Translations under genes and position numbers: made by a program
NCBI RefSeq assembly: GCF_013624435.2
Contig: NZ_CP061768.1
Location: forward strand, 2,756,001-2,820,000
Reading direction: 5' to 3'
Source of the DNA: Nocardioides campestrisoli
Lineage (GTDB): Bacteria; Actinomycetota; Actinomycetes; Propionibacteriales; Nocardioidaceae
Length of the DNA: 64,000 nucleotides
Notes under the pieces: model-generated
Databases searched by the model: none
Told to the model about the DNA's origin: nothing
What the model saw: only the letters and a program-made list of their open reading frames with translations
Shown: piece by piece, positions 8,179 through 24,594 of the stretch
Numbering within the stretch: the first letter of the stretch is position 1
Layout: every line of letters starts with the position of its first letter

Positions 8179-9246
8179 TCAGACCAGTCCGGCTGCCGAG
8201 GCGGCGGCGAGGACGTCGGCGTCAACCACCGTGTCCACCACCGGGCCCAGCCCCTCCAGGGCGGTGTCGGTGTCCTTGAGGCCGTGCCCGGTCACGGTGA
8301 TCACCACGGTCTTGCCGCGGTAGGACTCACCCTGCTCCAGCTCCTGCAGCATCCCGGCCACGCCGACCGCGGAGGCGGGCTCCACGAAGACGCCGTCGCG
8401 GCGTGCGAGCTCGCGCTGCGCGGAGAGGATCTGCTCGTCGGTCAGCGAGGCGAACCGGCCGCCGGACTCCTGCGCCGCGGCCACGGCCAGCTTCCAGGAG
8501 GCGGGGTTGCCGATCCGGATCGCGGTGGCCAGGGTCTCCGGGTGGGGGAAGGGCTCGCCCGTCACCAGCGGCGCCGCCCCTTCGGCCTGGAAGGCGCGCA
8601 TGACCGGCTTGCGGGTGCTGACCCCGCGCTCGGCGTACTGGCGGTAGCCCAGCCAGTACGCGGAGATGTTGCCGGCGTTGCCGACCGGCAGCAGGTGCAC
8701 GTCCGGCGCGTCGCCGAGCCGGTCGACGATCTCGAACGACGCGGTCTTCTGGCCCTCGAGCCGCACCGGGTTGACCGAGTTGACCAGGGCCACCGGGTAC
8801 TCCTCGGCCAGACCGCGGGAGAGCCGCAGGCAGTCGTCGAAGTTGCCGCGGACCATGATCACCTGCGCCCCGTGCATGATCGCCTGCGCCATCTTGCCGC
8901 GCGAGATCTTGCCCTCCGGCACCAGCACCAGCGGCTTGAGGCCGGCCTTGGCGGCGTAGGCGGCCATCGAGGCCGACGTGTTGCCGGTGGAGGCGCAGAC
9001 CACGGCCTCGGCGCCCTCGTGCTTGGCGACCGAGATGGCGGTGGTCATGCCGCGGTCCTTGAAGGAGCCGGTGGGGTTGTCACCCTCGACCTTGAGCCAG
9101 ACCTGTCCCCCGGTGAGGCCGGAGAGCCACTGGGAGTCCACCAGGGGGGTGCCGCCCTCCCCCAGGGTGACGGCCGGCGTCCCGGCCGGGATGTCGAGCA
9201 GCTCGCGGTACTCCTCGATCACGCCTCGCCACTGGTGGGCACTCAC
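8179..9246 (-). CDS. thrC: Threonine synthase
   Basis: PLP enzyme converting O-phosphohomoserine to threonine. At 355 residues it is of the short class. The PLP-binding lysine is Lys63 in [11 protein letters not shown], and the glycine-rich phosphate-binding loop VGNAGN appears near residue 185. The GTG start overlaps the hom stop as GTGA. Its substrate is made by the adjacent thrB. Confidence 0.95.
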   Translation of the reverse strand: MSAHQWRGVIEEYRELLDIPAGTPAVTLGEGGTPLVDSQWLSGLTGGQVWLKVEGDNPTGSFKDRGMTTAISVAKHEGAEAVVCASTGNTSASMAAYAAKAGLKPLVLVPEGKISRGKMAQAIMHGAQVIMVRGNFDDCLRLSRGLAEEYPVALVNSVNPVRLEGQKTASFEIVDRLGDAPDVHLLPVGNAGNISAYWLGYRQYAERGVSTRKPVMRAFQAEGAAPLVTGEPFPHPETLATAIRIGNPASWKLAVAAAQESGGRFASLTDEQILSAQRELARRDGVFVEPASAVGVAGMLQELEQGESYRGKTVVITVTGHGLKDTDTALEGLGPVVDTVVDADVLAAASAAGLV

Positions 9247-10535
9247 TCCGCGTCTCCTTCCACCCGCATCACCGAGGTGACGTCGCGGACGATCTCCATC
9301 TGCCTGAGCCGGTCGACGGTCGCCGCCAGCTGTGCGTCCGTGGCCTGGTGCGAGACGACCACGAGCTGCGCGTCGGCGCCGCGGCCCTCCTGGCGCACCG
9401 TCTGGATCGAGACGTCGTGCGCGGCGAACGCCTGGGCCACCTCGGCCAGCACGCCCGCGCGGTCGTCGACGTCGATCGCCACGTGGTAGCGGGTCGTGGT
9501 CTCGCCCATCGGCCGCACCTCGCGCTCGGCGTACGCCGACTCCCCCGCGCCCGTGGTGCCGGTGAGCCGGTTGCGGGCCACCGTGACCAGGTCGCCGAGG
9601 ACCGCCGAGGCGGTGGGAGCCCCACCCGCGCCCGGGCCGTAGAACATCAGCTGGCCGGCGGCCTGCGACTCCACGAAGACGGCGTTGTAGGCCTCGCGCA
9701 CGCTGGCCAGCGGGTGGCTGCGCGGGATCATCGCCGGGTGCACCCGCACCGAGACCCGCTCGTCGGAGAGCTCGGCGATCGCCAGCAGCTTGACCACGGC
9801 GCCCATGTCGCGGGCCGAGGCGACGTCCGCCGCGGTGACCTCGGAGATCCCCTCGCGGTACACGTCGGAGGCGGTCACCCGGGTGTGGAAGGCGAGGCTG
9901 GCCAGGATCGCGGCCTTGGCCGCGGCGTCGAACCCCTCGACGTCGGCCGTCGGGTCGGCCTCGGCATACCCCAGCTCCTGGGCCTCCTCCAGCGCCTCGG
10001 AGAACCCGGCGCCGGAGGTGTCCATCTTGTCCAGGATGAAGTTGGTGGTGCCGTTGACGATGCCCAGCACCCGGGTCACCCGGTCACCGGCCAGCGACTC
10101 GCGCAGGGGCCGCAGGATCGGGATCGCGCCGGCCACGGCCGCCTCGTAGTAGAGGTCGCGCGAGGCCTTGCCCGCCGCCTCGAAGAGCGTGGGACCGTCC
10201 TCGGCGAGCAGCGCCTTGTTGGCGCTCACCACCGAGGCGCCATGCTCGAGGGCCCGCAGGATCAGCGAGCGGGCGGGCTCGATGCCGCCGATCACCTCGA
10301 CCACCACGTCGACGTCCTCGCGCGCCACCAGCGACTCCGCGTCGGTGGTGAGCAGCCCCTCGGGCACCTCCACCTCACGCGGGGCGTCCAGGCGCCGGAC
10401 GGCGACGCCGACCAGCCTGACCGGTGCACCCACCCGGGCCTCGAGGTCGTCGGCCTGCTCGGTCAGCAGTCGGACCACCTGGGAGCCCACCGAGCCGCAG
10501 CCCAGGAGCGCCACGTTCAGCGGCTTGTCGCTCAT
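9243..10535 (-). CDS. hom: Homoserine dehydrogenase
   Basis: Reduces aspartate semialdehyde to homoserine, the branch point to threonine and methionine. The 430-residue protein has an N-terminal Rossmann fold ([11 protein letters not shown]), the catalytic domain with [19 protein letters not shown] near 230, and a C-terminal ACT domain (about 350-425). The ACT domain is the usual site of threonine feedback inhibition. It overlaps lysA as ATGA and thrC as GTGA. Confidence 0.96.
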   Translation of the reverse strand: MSDKPLNVALLGCGSVGSQVVRLLTEQADDLEARVGAPVRLVGVAVRRLDAPREVEVPEGLLTTDAESLVAREDVDVVVEVIGGIEPARSLILRALEHGASVVSANKALLAEDGPTLFEAAGKASRDLYYEAAVAGAIPILRPLRESLAGDRVTRVLGIVNGTTNFILDKMDTSGAGFSEALEEAQELGYAEADPTADVEGFDAAAKAAILASLAFHTRVTASDVYREGISEVTAADVASARDMGAVVKLLAIAELSDERVSVRVHPAMIPRSHPLASVREAYNAVFVESQAAGQLMFYGPGAGGAPTASAVLGDLVTVARNRLTGTTGAGESAYAEREVRPMGETTTRYHVAIDVDDRAGVLAEVAQAFAAHDVSIQTVRQEGRGADAQLVVVSHQATDAQLAATVDRLRQMEIVRDVTSVMRVEGDAE

Positions 10536-11938
10536 TCGTCACCCACGTCGGTTGCCAACAGGTCGTCCTCAGTCTCACGTCGTACGACGACGCGGGACGC
10601 GCCGTCTCGGACCGCGACCACCGGGGGCCGCAGCGCATGGTTGTAGTTGGAGGCCAGGGAGCGGCAGTAGGCGCCCGTGGCGGGGACCGCCACCAGGTCG
10701 CCGGGAGCCACGTCGGCGGGCAGGAACTCGTCCTTGACCACGATGTCGCCGGCCTCGCAGTGCTTGCCGACCACCCGGGACAGACGGCCTGGAGCAGTCG
10801 ACTCGCGGCTGGCCAGCGTGCAGGAGTAGTCGGCGTCGTAGAGCGCGGTGCGGATGTTGTCGCTCATCCCGCCGTCGACGCTCACGTAGGTCCGGCGGGC
10901 GCCACCGTCGAGGGTGACCTCCTTGACCGTGCCCACGGTGTAGACGGTGCACATGGACGGACCCACGATCGCGCGGCCCGGCTCGATGGAGAGCCGGGGG
11001 GCCTCGACCCCGAGGGCGCGGCACTCGTGGTCGACGATCGCCCGCATCTCCGCGGCCAGCCGGCTCGGCTCGGCCGGGTCGTCCTGGGTGGTGTAGGCGA
11101 TGCCGAAGCCGCCACCGAGGTCCATCTCCGGCATCGCCACGCCGAGCTCCCGGGCCACGGTCGCGTGCAGCGCGAGCACCCGGCGGGCGGCGACCTCGAA
11201 CCCGGAGGAGTCGAAGATCTGGCTACCGATGTGCGAGTGCAGGCCCAGCAGCTCCAGGCCCGGGGCGGCGAGCACGCGGCGTACCGCCTCCAGGGCGTCG
11301 CCGGAGGTGATCGAGAAGCCGAACTTCTGGTCCTCGTGCGCGGTGGCGATGTACTCGTGGGTGTGCGCCTCCACACCGGCGGTGACCCGGACCATCAGGC
11401 GCACCGGGTCGCCGTCGTGGTCGGCGGCCAGCCGGACGAGCCGCTCGAGCTCGTCGAAGGAGTCGACGATGATCCGGCCCACGCCGAGCTCGATGGCCCG
11501 GGCCAGCTCGGCCGTCGACTTGTTGTTGCCGTGGTATCCCACCCGGGCCATGTCGAAGCCGGCCCGCTCGGCGACCAGCAGCTCGCCGGCGCTGCACACG
11601 TCCAGGCACAGCCCCTCCTCGGCGACCCACCGGGCCACGGCGGTGCTGAGGAACGCCTTGCCGGCGTAGAAGACGTCGAAGTCGTCGAACGCGTCGCGGA
11701 ACGCCCGGGCACGTGCCCGGAAGTCCGCCTCGTCCAGGACGTACGCCGGGCTGCCGTGCTCGGCGACCAGGTCGGTCAGCCGGACTCCCCCGACCTCCAG
11801 GACGCCGTCGACCTTGCGCGCCGAGCCGGACCACAGGAGCGGCACCAGGGCGTTGGGGTCAGCGGGCTCGCGCAACCACGAGGGACCCCGCAGGGCACCG
11901 GCGGCGTGCGCCCACCCGGCCTGGTGGGTGGTGCTCAC
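10532..11938 (-). CDS. lysA: Diaminopimelate decarboxylase
   Basis: PLP enzyme removing CO2 from meso-diaminopimelate to give lysine. The 468-residue protein is a fold-III decarboxylase: the PLP lysine is Lys94 in FYAGKAF, a glycine-rich phosphate loop GGGFGI follows, and the C-terminal barrel carries the CEAGD and YCRS active-site motifs. The GTG at 11938 is chosen because it overlaps the argS stop as GTGA; the open frame upstream is a shadow of argS. The argS-lysA-hom order is conserved in many actinobacteria. Confidence 0.95.
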   Translation of the reverse strand: MSTTHQAGWAHAAGALRGPSWLREPADPNALVPLLWSGSARKVDGVLEVGGVRLTDLVAEHGSPAYVLDEADFRARARAFRDAFDDFDVFYAGKAFLSTAVARWVAEEGLCLDVCSAGELLVAERAGFDMARVGYHGNNKSTAELARAIELGVGRIIVDSFDELERLVRLAADHDGDPVRLMVRVTAGVEAHTHEYIATAHEDQKFGFSITSGDALEAVRRVLAAPGLELLGLHSHIGSQIFDSSGFEVAARRVLALHATVARELGVAMPEMDLGGGFGIAYTTQDDPAEPSRLAAEMRAIVDHECRALGVEAPRLSIEPGRAIVGPSMCTVYTVGTVKEVTLDGGARRTYVSVDGGMSDNIRTALYDADYSCTLASRESTAPGRLSRVVGKHCEAGDIVVKDEFLPADVAPGDLVAVPATGAYCRSLASNYNHALRPPVVAVRDGASRVVVRRETEDDLLATDVGDE

Positions 11939-13614
11939 ATCCGCTCCGGAGCGGACACCCCGAGCAGTCCCAGACCGTTGGCGAGCACCGTGCGGGTGGC
12001 GGCCACCAGCACCAGGCGCGCCTGGTTGACCGGACCGGCCGGCTCGTCGCCCTGGGGCAGCATCCGGCACTCGCGGGTGTCGTACCACTTGTTGAAGACC
12101 GAGGTGGTGTCCTCGAGGTAGCGCGCGACCCGGTGCGGCTCACGGAGCTCGGCAGCGCTGGCCACCACGCGCGGGAACTCGGCCAGGGCCCGCAGCAGCC
12201 GGCCCTCGTACTCGTGGCTGAGCAGCGAGGGATCGAACCCCTCGGTCGGGTCCTCGGGCAGGCTCATCCCGAGCTCGCCGGCGTTCTCCATCATCCGGCA
12301 GGTCCGTGCGTGGCCGTACTGCACGTAGTAGACCGGGTTGTCCGCCGAGGCCCGGGTGATCTCCGCGACGTCGAGGGTCAGCGGGCTGTCGGCCGGGTAG
12401 CGGGCCAGGGAGTAGCGCAGCGCGTCGACGCCGATCTCCTCGGCCAGCTCGGTGAGCGTGACGATCGTGCCCGCCCGCTTGGAGAGGCGCATCTCCTCGC
12501 CGTCGCGCAGGATCTTCACCATCTGCCCGATCATCACGTCGAGCGTCAGGTCGGGGTCGTCGCCCACGCAGGCGGCCATCGCCCGGAGCCGGCCCACGTA
12601 GCCGTGGTGGTCGGCGCCGAGCAGGTAGATGCAGTGGTCGAAGCCGCGGGCCCGCTTGTTCAGGTAGTAGGCGGTGTCGGAGGCGAAGTAGGTCAGCTCG
12701 CCGTCGGACTTGATCAGCACCCGGTCCTTGTCGTCGCCGAAGTCCGTGGTGCGCATCCACAGCGCGCCGCCGTCCTCGAAGACGTGGCCCAGGCCCTTGA
12801 GCCGCGCCAGGGTCTCGGGCACCTCGCCGCCGTCGTGCAGGCTGCGCTCGGAGAACCAGACGTCGAAGTGGGTGTTGAACAGGGCCACCTGGTCCTGCTG
12901 CTCCTTGAGCTGGAGCTCGTAGCCCTTCTCCCGCACCGCCGCGAGCCGTTCGTCGGCGGGCAGCTCGAAGATCCCGGGCTGGGCCTCGCCGACCTTGCGG
13001 GCCAGGTCCTGGATGTAGGCGCCGGCGTACCCGTCCTGCGGCGTGGGCTCGCCGAGCGCCGCGGCGATGATCGAGGCCGCGAAGTGGTTCATCTGCACGC
13101 CGCGGTCGTTGATGTAGAACTCGCGCGTCACCTCGGCGCCGGCCGCGGCCAGCACCCGGCCGATCGCGTCCCCGAGCACCGCCCAGCGGGTGTGTCCCAG
13201 GTGCAGCGGACCGGTCGGGTTGGCCGAGATGAACTCGACGTTGATCTTCTGCCCGGCGAGGGTGTCGGTGGTGCCGTAGCGCTCGCCGCCGGCGACCACC
13301 CGGGCCGCGATGATGCCCTGGGCAGCGGCACCGACGGTGATGTTGAGGAAGCCGGGGCCGGCGACCTCGACCGCGTCGATCCCGTCGACCTGCCGCAGCC
13401 GCTCGGCCAGCAGCTCGCCGAACGCCCGCGGGTTCGTGCCCGCCTTCTTGGCCAGCTGGAGCGCGACGTTGGTGGCGTAGTCGCCGTGACCCTGCTGACG
13501 TGGTCGCTCCACCGTGACCGTCCCGGGAACGTCGTCGGGCAGGGTCACCGCCCCCTCGGCCACCAGGGCCTTGAGCGCGTCGACGATGATGGTGGAGAGT
13601 TGGTCAGGGGTCAC
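11935..13614 (-). CDS. argS: Arginyl-tRNA synthetase
   Basis: Charges tRNA-Arg with arginine; class I synthetase. The 559-residue protein has the HIGH-type motif HLGH after NPTGP near residue 132, a KMSKS equivalent MRLSKRAGT near 380 and a C-terminal DALR anticodon-binding domain. The GTG at 13614 is chosen because a TACCCT -10 box sits six bases upstream, predicting a leaderless transcript; no Shine-Dalgarno is visible. A tRNA-Arg gene lies divergently about 80 bases away. Confidence 0.95.
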   Translation of the reverse strand: MTPDQLSTIIVDALKALVAEGAVTLPDDVPGTVTVERPRQQGHGDYATNVALQLAKKAGTNPRAFGELLAERLRQVDGIDAVEVAGPGFLNITVGAAAQGIIAARVVAGGERYGTTDTLAGQKINVEFISANPTGPLHLGHTRWAVLGDAIGRVLAAAGAEVTREFYINDRGVQMNHFAASIIAAALGEPTPQDGYAGAYIQDLARKVGEAQPGIFELPADERLAAVREKGYELQLKEQQDQVALFNTHFDVWFSERSLHDGGEVPETLARLKGLGHVFEDGGALWMRTTDFGDDKDRVLIKSDGELTYFASDTAYYLNKRARGFDHCIYLLGADHHGYVGRLRAMAACVGDDPDLTLDVMIGQMVKILRDGEEMRLSKRAGTIVTLTELAEEIGVDALRYSLARYPADSPLTLDVAEITRASADNPVYYVQYGHARTCRMMENAGELGMSLPEDPTEGFDPSLLSHEYEGRLLRALAEFPRVVASAAELREPHRVARYLEDTTSVFNKWYDTRECRMLPQGDEPAGPVNQARLVLVAATRTVLANGLGLLGVSAPERM

Positions 13615-13620
13615 CTGACT

Positions 13621-13626
13621 AGGGTA
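13621..13626 (-). promoter_or_regulatory. Leaderless -10 element of argS
   Basis: TACCCT on the minus strand lies six bases before the GTG start, fitting the actinobacterial TANNNT-N6/7-start pattern for leaderless mRNAs. No clear -35 box is seen. Confidence 0.55.
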
Positions 13627-13697
13627 TCTGCGGGGCCCGGTTTCCACTCCGGCAGGTTCGACAGGTAGTCTCCCCACTCGCAACGTAGTGATGCGCT

Positions 13698-13770
13698 GCC
13701 TCCGTAGCTCAGGGGATAGAGCACTGGTTTCCGGTACCAGGTGCCGCAGGTTCGAATCCTGCCGGAGGCA
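13698..13770 (+). tRNA. tRNA-Arg(CCG)
   Basis: A complete 73-base cloverleaf. The acceptor stem GCCTCCG pairs with CGGAGGC, the D stem GCTC with GAGC, the anticodon stem CTGGT with ACCAG, and the T stem GCAGG with CCTGC around TTCGAAT. The seven-base anticodon loop TTCCGGT gives anticodon CCG, reading CGG (Arg). The discriminator is A and CCA is not encoded. A strong terminator follows. Confidence 0.97.
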
Positions 13771-13783
13771 CGATCAGGCCAGA

Positions 13784-13806
13784 GGCCCCGACCATCGGTC
13801 GGGGCC
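13784..13806 (+). terminator. Terminator after tRNA-Arg
   Basis: A perfect ten-base stem, GGCCCCGACC with GGTCGGGGCC, closes on the loop ATC. It lies 13 bases after the tRNA and before the convergent LCP gene, so it may serve both. There is no T-run. Confidence 0.75.
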
Positions 13807-13828
13807 GCTGCCGTTGTCCGGGCGGGTC

Positions 13829-14740
13829 TCAGCAGCGCGCGAGGGTGGCATCCCGCCCCGCCTGCCTCCCCCAGCGCCGGGCCGCCGCCACGTCCGGGAA
13901 GACCACGCTCGCGGCGCCGGCCGTGCCGAGCCGGCCCGGGACCACGCAGGTGGTGATCTTCCGGCCGTCGACCTGAGCCACCGCCTGGGCGATCCGGAAG
14001 AGCTCCACCGGACCCGCGTCGGTCGCGGTGTGCTGCAGCACCGTCATCACCCCGCGCTCCAGGAACCCGGGCCGGTCCTTGGAGGCGACGATCTTGGCGT
14101 GGATGCCGCGCAGGGTCCGCTGCTGGTTGGCCGAGCGACCGAAGTCGCCGTCCACCAGCCCCTTGCGGATCCGGCTGAAGGCCATCGCGTCGTAGCCGCC
14201 CAGTCGGATCCGGCCGCGGGCGAAGCCCTCCTTCTTCAGGTTCGGGTCGGCGAAGCGGCGCGGGTTGACCACGGTGATGCCGCCGATGTCGTCGACCATG
14301 TCCTCGAAGAACGGGAACCGGGTGACCATCACGTAGTCGGCCTCCACCCCGCTGAGGTTGCGCATGGCCGCGGCCATCAGCTGCGGGCCGCCGTAGACGA
14401 GGCCGGCGTTGATCCGGTTCCGGCCGTAGCCGGGCAGGTCGACCCAGGCGTCCCGGGGGACGCCGATGGCGGTGGCCGCCCCCGTCCTGGAGTTGATCCC
14501 GACCAGCTGGATCGCGTCGGCCCGGGTCCGGGTCATCACCTGTCCCGGCCGGGCGTCCGAGCCCAGGGCCAGGATCCAGACCACGTCGGGGCTCAGGTCC
14601 ACCCCCTGGGCCCGCTTCACCTTCACCAGGGCCACCTCCGTGGGCGCGACCGTGGAGTCGGGCACCACCAGGCCCACCACCGCCAGGACGCCGGCCAGCA
14701 GCGCGAGCCGCAGGGCACGGACCCACCGCCGCGCGCTCAT
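13829..14740 (-). CDS. LCP family protein (LytR-CpsA-Psr)
   Basis: Membrane-anchored phosphotransferase family that attaches glycopolymers to peptidoglycan outside the cell. The 303-residue protein has one N-terminal membrane segment (about 10-28) and a single extracytoplasmic LCP domain (about 58-235). Conserved features include LALGSDAR, RTRADAIQLVG, VPRDAWV and NRINAGLVYGG. There is no C-terminal LytR domain. The ATG overlaps the upstream lipoprotein stop as ATGA. The polymer attached is unknown; wecA in this window is a plausible first-step partner. Confidence 0.88.
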   Translation of the reverse strand: MSARRWVRALRLALLAGVLAVVGLVVPDSTVAPTEVALVKVKRAQGVDLSPDVVWILALGSDARPGQVMTRTRADAIQLVGINSRTGAATAIGVPRDAWVDLPGYGRNRINAGLVYGGPQLMAAAMRNLSGVEADYVMVTRFPFFEDMVDDIGGITVVNPRRFADPNLKKEGFARGRIRLGGYDAMAFSRIRKGLVDGDFGRSANQQRTLRGIHAKIVASKDRPGFLERGVMTVLQHTATDAGPVELFRIAQAVAQVDGRKITTCVVPGRLGTAGAASVVFPDVAAARRWGRQAGRDATLARC

Positions 14741-15387
14741 CGCCGGCCCCGGGTCAGGTCGTAGCCGAAGACCTTCCACTCCTGGCGCCCGCCCGCGCGC
14801 ACCGGGGTGAGGAAGAGCCGGCCGCGCACCGACACCTTCGTCTCCACCTCGCCGGAGGTGTGCAGGTCCAGGGTGATCCGGGCGGTCACCCCGGCCGCCC
14901 GGCCGCCGGGTGCCAGGACGACGTACCGGACGGCACGCCTGGTGACCTCGACCCCGTCGATCCGCTCGGAGAGACCGGCCAGGCTGGTCAGCCCGCGCTC
15001 CTGCCGGGCCGACCGGGCCGCGCCTGGGGTGAAGCCCGCCCACGCCCCGGTCACCTCCCGGGGGAAGGTGCCGGCGACGAACCCCTCGTCCAGCCACTGG
15101 TCGACCACCGGGGTGACCCGACGCAGCAGCCGCTCGCGACCCTTCCGGGGCAGCCGCCCGACCACCTGGCCGAGCAGGTGCTTGCTGGGGACGACCTCCT
15201 CCTGCGCCTCGGTGGCGGTGTCGCCGGTCGGCGAGGGCGACGGGTCGGCCGCGGGCTCGTCGTCGCCCGAGCAGGCGCCCAGGACCAGGGCGAGCGGGAG
15301 GACGAGGGCGACCGCGCGCAGGCCCGCGCGCGACCGGGTGCGAGCCCGGGTGCGGCGGGGGGCGCGAGTGAGAACGGGACGTGGCAC
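14737..15387 (-). CDS. Putative lipoprotein
   Basis: About 216 residues with a basic N-region, a hydrophobic segment and a lipobox ending LVLGAC (cysteine near residue 39), followed by an acidic, Ser/Pro-rich linker. The remainder is basic and shows no recognised domain. The GTG at 15387 is chosen because AAGGA lies nine bases upstream and it gives a normal signal peptide; the frame stays open to 15474, which would add 29 Pro/Arg-rich residues. It is coupled to the LCP gene, suggesting a shared envelope role (inference). Confidence 0.65.
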   Translation of the reverse strand: MPRPVLTRAPRRTRARTRSRAGLRAVALVLPLALVLGACSGDDEPAADPSPSPTGDTATEAQEEVVPSKHLLGQVVGRLPRKGRERLLRRVTPVVDQWLDEGFVAGTFPREVTGAWAGFTPGAARSARQERGLTSLAGLSERIDGVEVTRRAVRYVVLAPGGRAAGVTARITLDLHTSGEVETKVSVRGRLFLTPVRAGGRQEWKVFGYDLTRGRR

Positions 15388-15581
15388 GGGACGGTGTCCT
15401 TCAGGTCTGGCAGGTCTGGCAGGTCGGCACGGCGGGGTCTGCGGCGGCTCCGTCATGAGCATCACTGGGGACACCCTGCCCCAATGACCACCCTTGCCAC
15501 TGCATTTGTGAGGGCGGGGGTCTAGCCTTGTCGGGACTCATCCCGTTACCGCGCGCTTACCCGGAAGAGGCGAACCAAGCC

Positions 15582-19379
<3,798 letters not shown>

Positions 19380-19385
19380 GCCGCG

Positions 19386-19565
19386 ATGTACTTCACCGAC
19401 CGCGGGATCGAGGAGCTGGAGCGGCGCCGGGGTGACGAGGAGGTCACCCTGGCGTGGGTCGCGGACCGCCTGCAGCAGTTCGTCGACGTGCATCCGGAGT
19501 TCGAGACCGCGGTGGAGCGGTTCGCCACCTGGCTGGCACGCGAGGACGACCCCGACGACGACTGA
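19386..19565 (+). CDS. DUF6104 family small protein
   Basis: A 59-residue acidic protein starting MYFTDRGIEELERRRGDEEV, seven bases after the kgd stop. Small proteins with this opening follow kgd in many actinobacteria, and the family is called DUF6104. No catalytic motif is visible; the helical, charged sequence suggests a protein-binding role. A link to KGD activity or assembly is inferred from position only. Confidence 0.85.
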   Translation: MYFTDRGIEELERRRGDEEVTLAWVADRLQQFVDVHPEFETAVERFATWLAREDDPDDD

Positions 19566-19581
19566 GGGGAGTCGACCGCCG

Positions 19582-22284
<2,703 letters not shown>

Positions 22285-22288
<4 letters not shown>

Positions 22289-23262
22289 CGAGTCAGGACG
22301 ACCTTGCCGAACAGGTCACCGCGCGACATCGCCTCGAACGCGTCGCGGGCCTTCTCCATGGGCACGGTGCGGTCGACCAGCGGCTTGGTCCCGGTGGCGT
22401 CGAGCAGCGAGAGCAGGGAGGCGAGCTCCGCCCGCGTCCCCATCGTCGAGCCGATCACCTGGAGCTGCAGGAAGAAGATCCGGGTCAGCTCGGCGTCGTC
22501 GAGCTGCGGGCCACTGGTGGTCCCGCTGATGACGATCTTGCCGCCGGGACGCAGCGCGCGGATCGAGTGCGACCAGGTCGCCCGGCCGACCGTCTCCATC
22601 ACCGCGTCCACCTTGCCCGGGAGCCGGGCACCGGACTCGAAGACCTCGTGGGCGCCGATCTCCAGCGCCCGGGCGCGCTTGGTCTCCTCGCGCGAGGTGG
22701 CCAGCACCCGCAGGCCCGCGGCCCGGGCCAGGATGATCAGGGCGGTGGCGACCCCGCCACCGGCACCCTGGACCAGCACGGAGTCGCCGGCCTTGAGGTC
22801 GCCGCGGGTGAAGAGCATTCGGTAGGCGGTCAGCCAGGCGGTGGGCAGGCAGGCGGCCTCCTCGAAGGAGAGCGACGCGGGCTTGGGCACCACGTTGCGG
22901 CGCGGCACGGCCACCTTCTCGGCGAAGGTCCCCTGGTAGCGCTCCGAGAGCAGCGAACGGCGCGGGTCCAGGGTCTCGTCCCCGGCCCACGAGGGATCGC
23001 TGATCACCGCGTGCACGACGACCTCGTTGCCGTCCTCGTCGATGCCCGCGGCGTCGCAGCCGAGGATCATCGGCAGCGCCTCCTGGCGCAGCCCCACACC
23101 CTGCAGCGACCAGAGGTCGTGGTGGTTCAGCGACGCGGCGCGCACGGTGACCGTCGTCCAGCCCTCCGGCACCTCCGGGTCGGGGCGTTCCCCCAGCACC
23201 AGGCCGGCGAGGGGGTCCGCGGCGTCGCGGGGGGCGAAGGACTCGGCGTAGACGGCGAACAT
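22285..23262 (-). CDS. MDR-family zinc-type alcohol dehydrogenase/quinone oxidoreductase
   Basis: A 325-residue medium-chain dehydrogenase/reductase. It has the N-terminal GroES-like fold (SLNHHDLWSLQG, GCDAAG) and the NADPH-binding loop QGAGGGVAT near residue 167. It lacks the paired cysteines of structural-zinc alcohol dehydrogenases, so it resembles the quinone oxidoreductase branch. The ATG is preceded by a TAATCT -10 box six bases upstream, suggesting a leaderless message shared with the SDR gene. The substrate is unknown. Confidence 0.87.
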
Positions 23263-23268
23263 GCTTCG

Positions 23269-23274
23269 AGATTA
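23269..23274 (-). promoter_or_regulatory. Leaderless -10 element of the MDR gene
   Basis: TAATCT on the minus strand lies six bases before the ATG. It is the most A/T-rich of the leaderless-type boxes in this window. Confidence 0.6.
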
Positions 23275-23335
23275 CCCGTGGCCTTCGTCACCCGTTCCGC
23301 GACCCACGCCACGCGGGCGTCCCGCCGCCCGGCCG

Positions 23336-24523
23336 TCAGCGCCGGGCGACCCCGTCACGACGTGCGGCCGCGGAGACGGCCGCGCACACCGCCGGCCCGA
23401 CCCGGGGGTCGAAGGGCGAGGGGATGATCAGGTCCGGCGCCAGCTCGTCGCCGACCAGGGCGGCGAGCGCCTCGGCCGCGGCGAGCTTCATGCCCTCGGT
23501 GATCGCCGTGGCGTGGACGTCGAACGCTCCCCGGAAGATGCCGGGGAAGGCCAGCACGTTGTTGATCTGGTTCGGGAAGTCGGACCTGCCCGTGGCGACC
23601 ACCTTCGCGTGCCGGTGCGCCACCTCGGGGTGGACCTCCGGGTGCGGGTTGGCCAGGCCGAAGATGATCGCGTCGTCGGCCATCGTCGCCACGACCTCCT
23701 CGGGCACCGTGCCGCCGGAGACGCCGATGTAGACGTCGGCCCCCTGCATGACCTCGGCGAGCGTGCCCGTGCGCCCGAAGCGGTCCGCGGTGTCGCGGGC
23801 CAGGGCGGCCTTGACCGGGGTGAGGTCGGCGCGCTCGGAGTTGAGCACGCCCTGGCGGTCGACGATCGCGAGGTCCTCGATGCCGGCCTCGAGCAGGATG
23901 CGAGCCACCGCGACGCCGGCCGCGCCGGCGCCGGAGATGACCACCCGGGTCCCCTGGGCGGAGCGTCCGGTGAGCTTCAGCGCGTTCTTCAGGGCGGCCA
24001 GGGCCACCACCGCGGTCCCGTGCTGGTCGTCGTGGAAGACCGGGATGTCGAGCAGCTCCTTGAGCCGGTCCTCGATCTCGAAGCAGCGCGGGGCGGAGAT
24101 GTCCTCCAGGTTGATCCCGCCGAAGCTGGGGGCCAGCCGGGCGACGGTCTCGATGATCTCCTCGACGTCGGTGGTCGCCAGGCAGATCGGGACCGCGTCG
24201 ACCCCGCCGAACTGCTTGAACAGCACGGCCTTGCCCTCCATCACCGGCATCGCCGCGGCGGGGCCGATGTCTCCCAGCCCGAGGACGGCGGTGCCGTCGG
24301 TGACGACCGCGACGGTGTTCGGGACCCAGGTGTAGTGCTGCGTCATCGCCGGGTCCTCGGCGATCGCCTCGCACACCCGGGCGACGCCCGGGGTGTAGGC
24401 CAGGGAGAGGGCCTCGGGGCCGTCGAGCTCGACCGTGGAGACGGTCTCGAGCTTGCCGCCTACGTGGAGGTCGAACACCGGATCGCCGAGGAACGGGTGG
24501 GCTGGATCGGGTGTGGCAACCAT
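23336..24523 (-). CDS. NAD(P)-dependent malic enzyme
   Basis: Oxidatively decarboxylates malate to pyruvate. The 395-residue protein is the short bacterial form. It has the malate-binding YTPGVA motif, the metal-binding stretch INLEDISAPRCFEIE and DIPVFHDDQHGTA, and the nucleotide loop GAGAAGVAV. The ATG at 24523 is preferred: the upstream extension of 16 residues is atypical. It supplies pyruvate or NADPH next to the kgd/gdh region. Confidence 0.94.
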   Translation of the reverse strand: MVATPDPAHPFLGDPVFDLHVGGKLETVSTVELDGPEALSLAYTPGVARVCEAIAEDPAMTQHYTWVPNTVAVVTDGTAVLGLGDIGPAAAMPVMEGKAVLFKQFGGVDAVPICLATTDVEEIIETVARLAPSFGGINLEDISAPRCFEIEDRLKELLDIPVFHDDQHGTAVVALAALKNALKLTGRSAQGTRVVISGAGAAGVAVARILLEAGIEDLAIVDRQGVLNSERADLTPVKAALARDTADRFGRTGTLAEVMQGADVYIGVSGGTVPEEVVATMADDAIIFGLANPHPEVHPEVAHRHAKVVATGRSDFPNQINNVLAFPGIFRGAFDVHATAITEGMKLAAAEALAALVGDELAPDLIIPSPFDPRVGPAVCAAVSAAARRDGVARR

Positions 24524-24594
24524 GATGAAGATTCTTTCACGTGCCACTCCGACCTCGACGCAGGTGTCCACCCGGGTCCGTCACACCGCCTGTC

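Noticed and set aside
10532..13614. A lysine or threonine leader/riboswitch within the argS-lysA-hom-thr run
   Set aside because: The genes overlap or are two bases apart, leaving no leader space.
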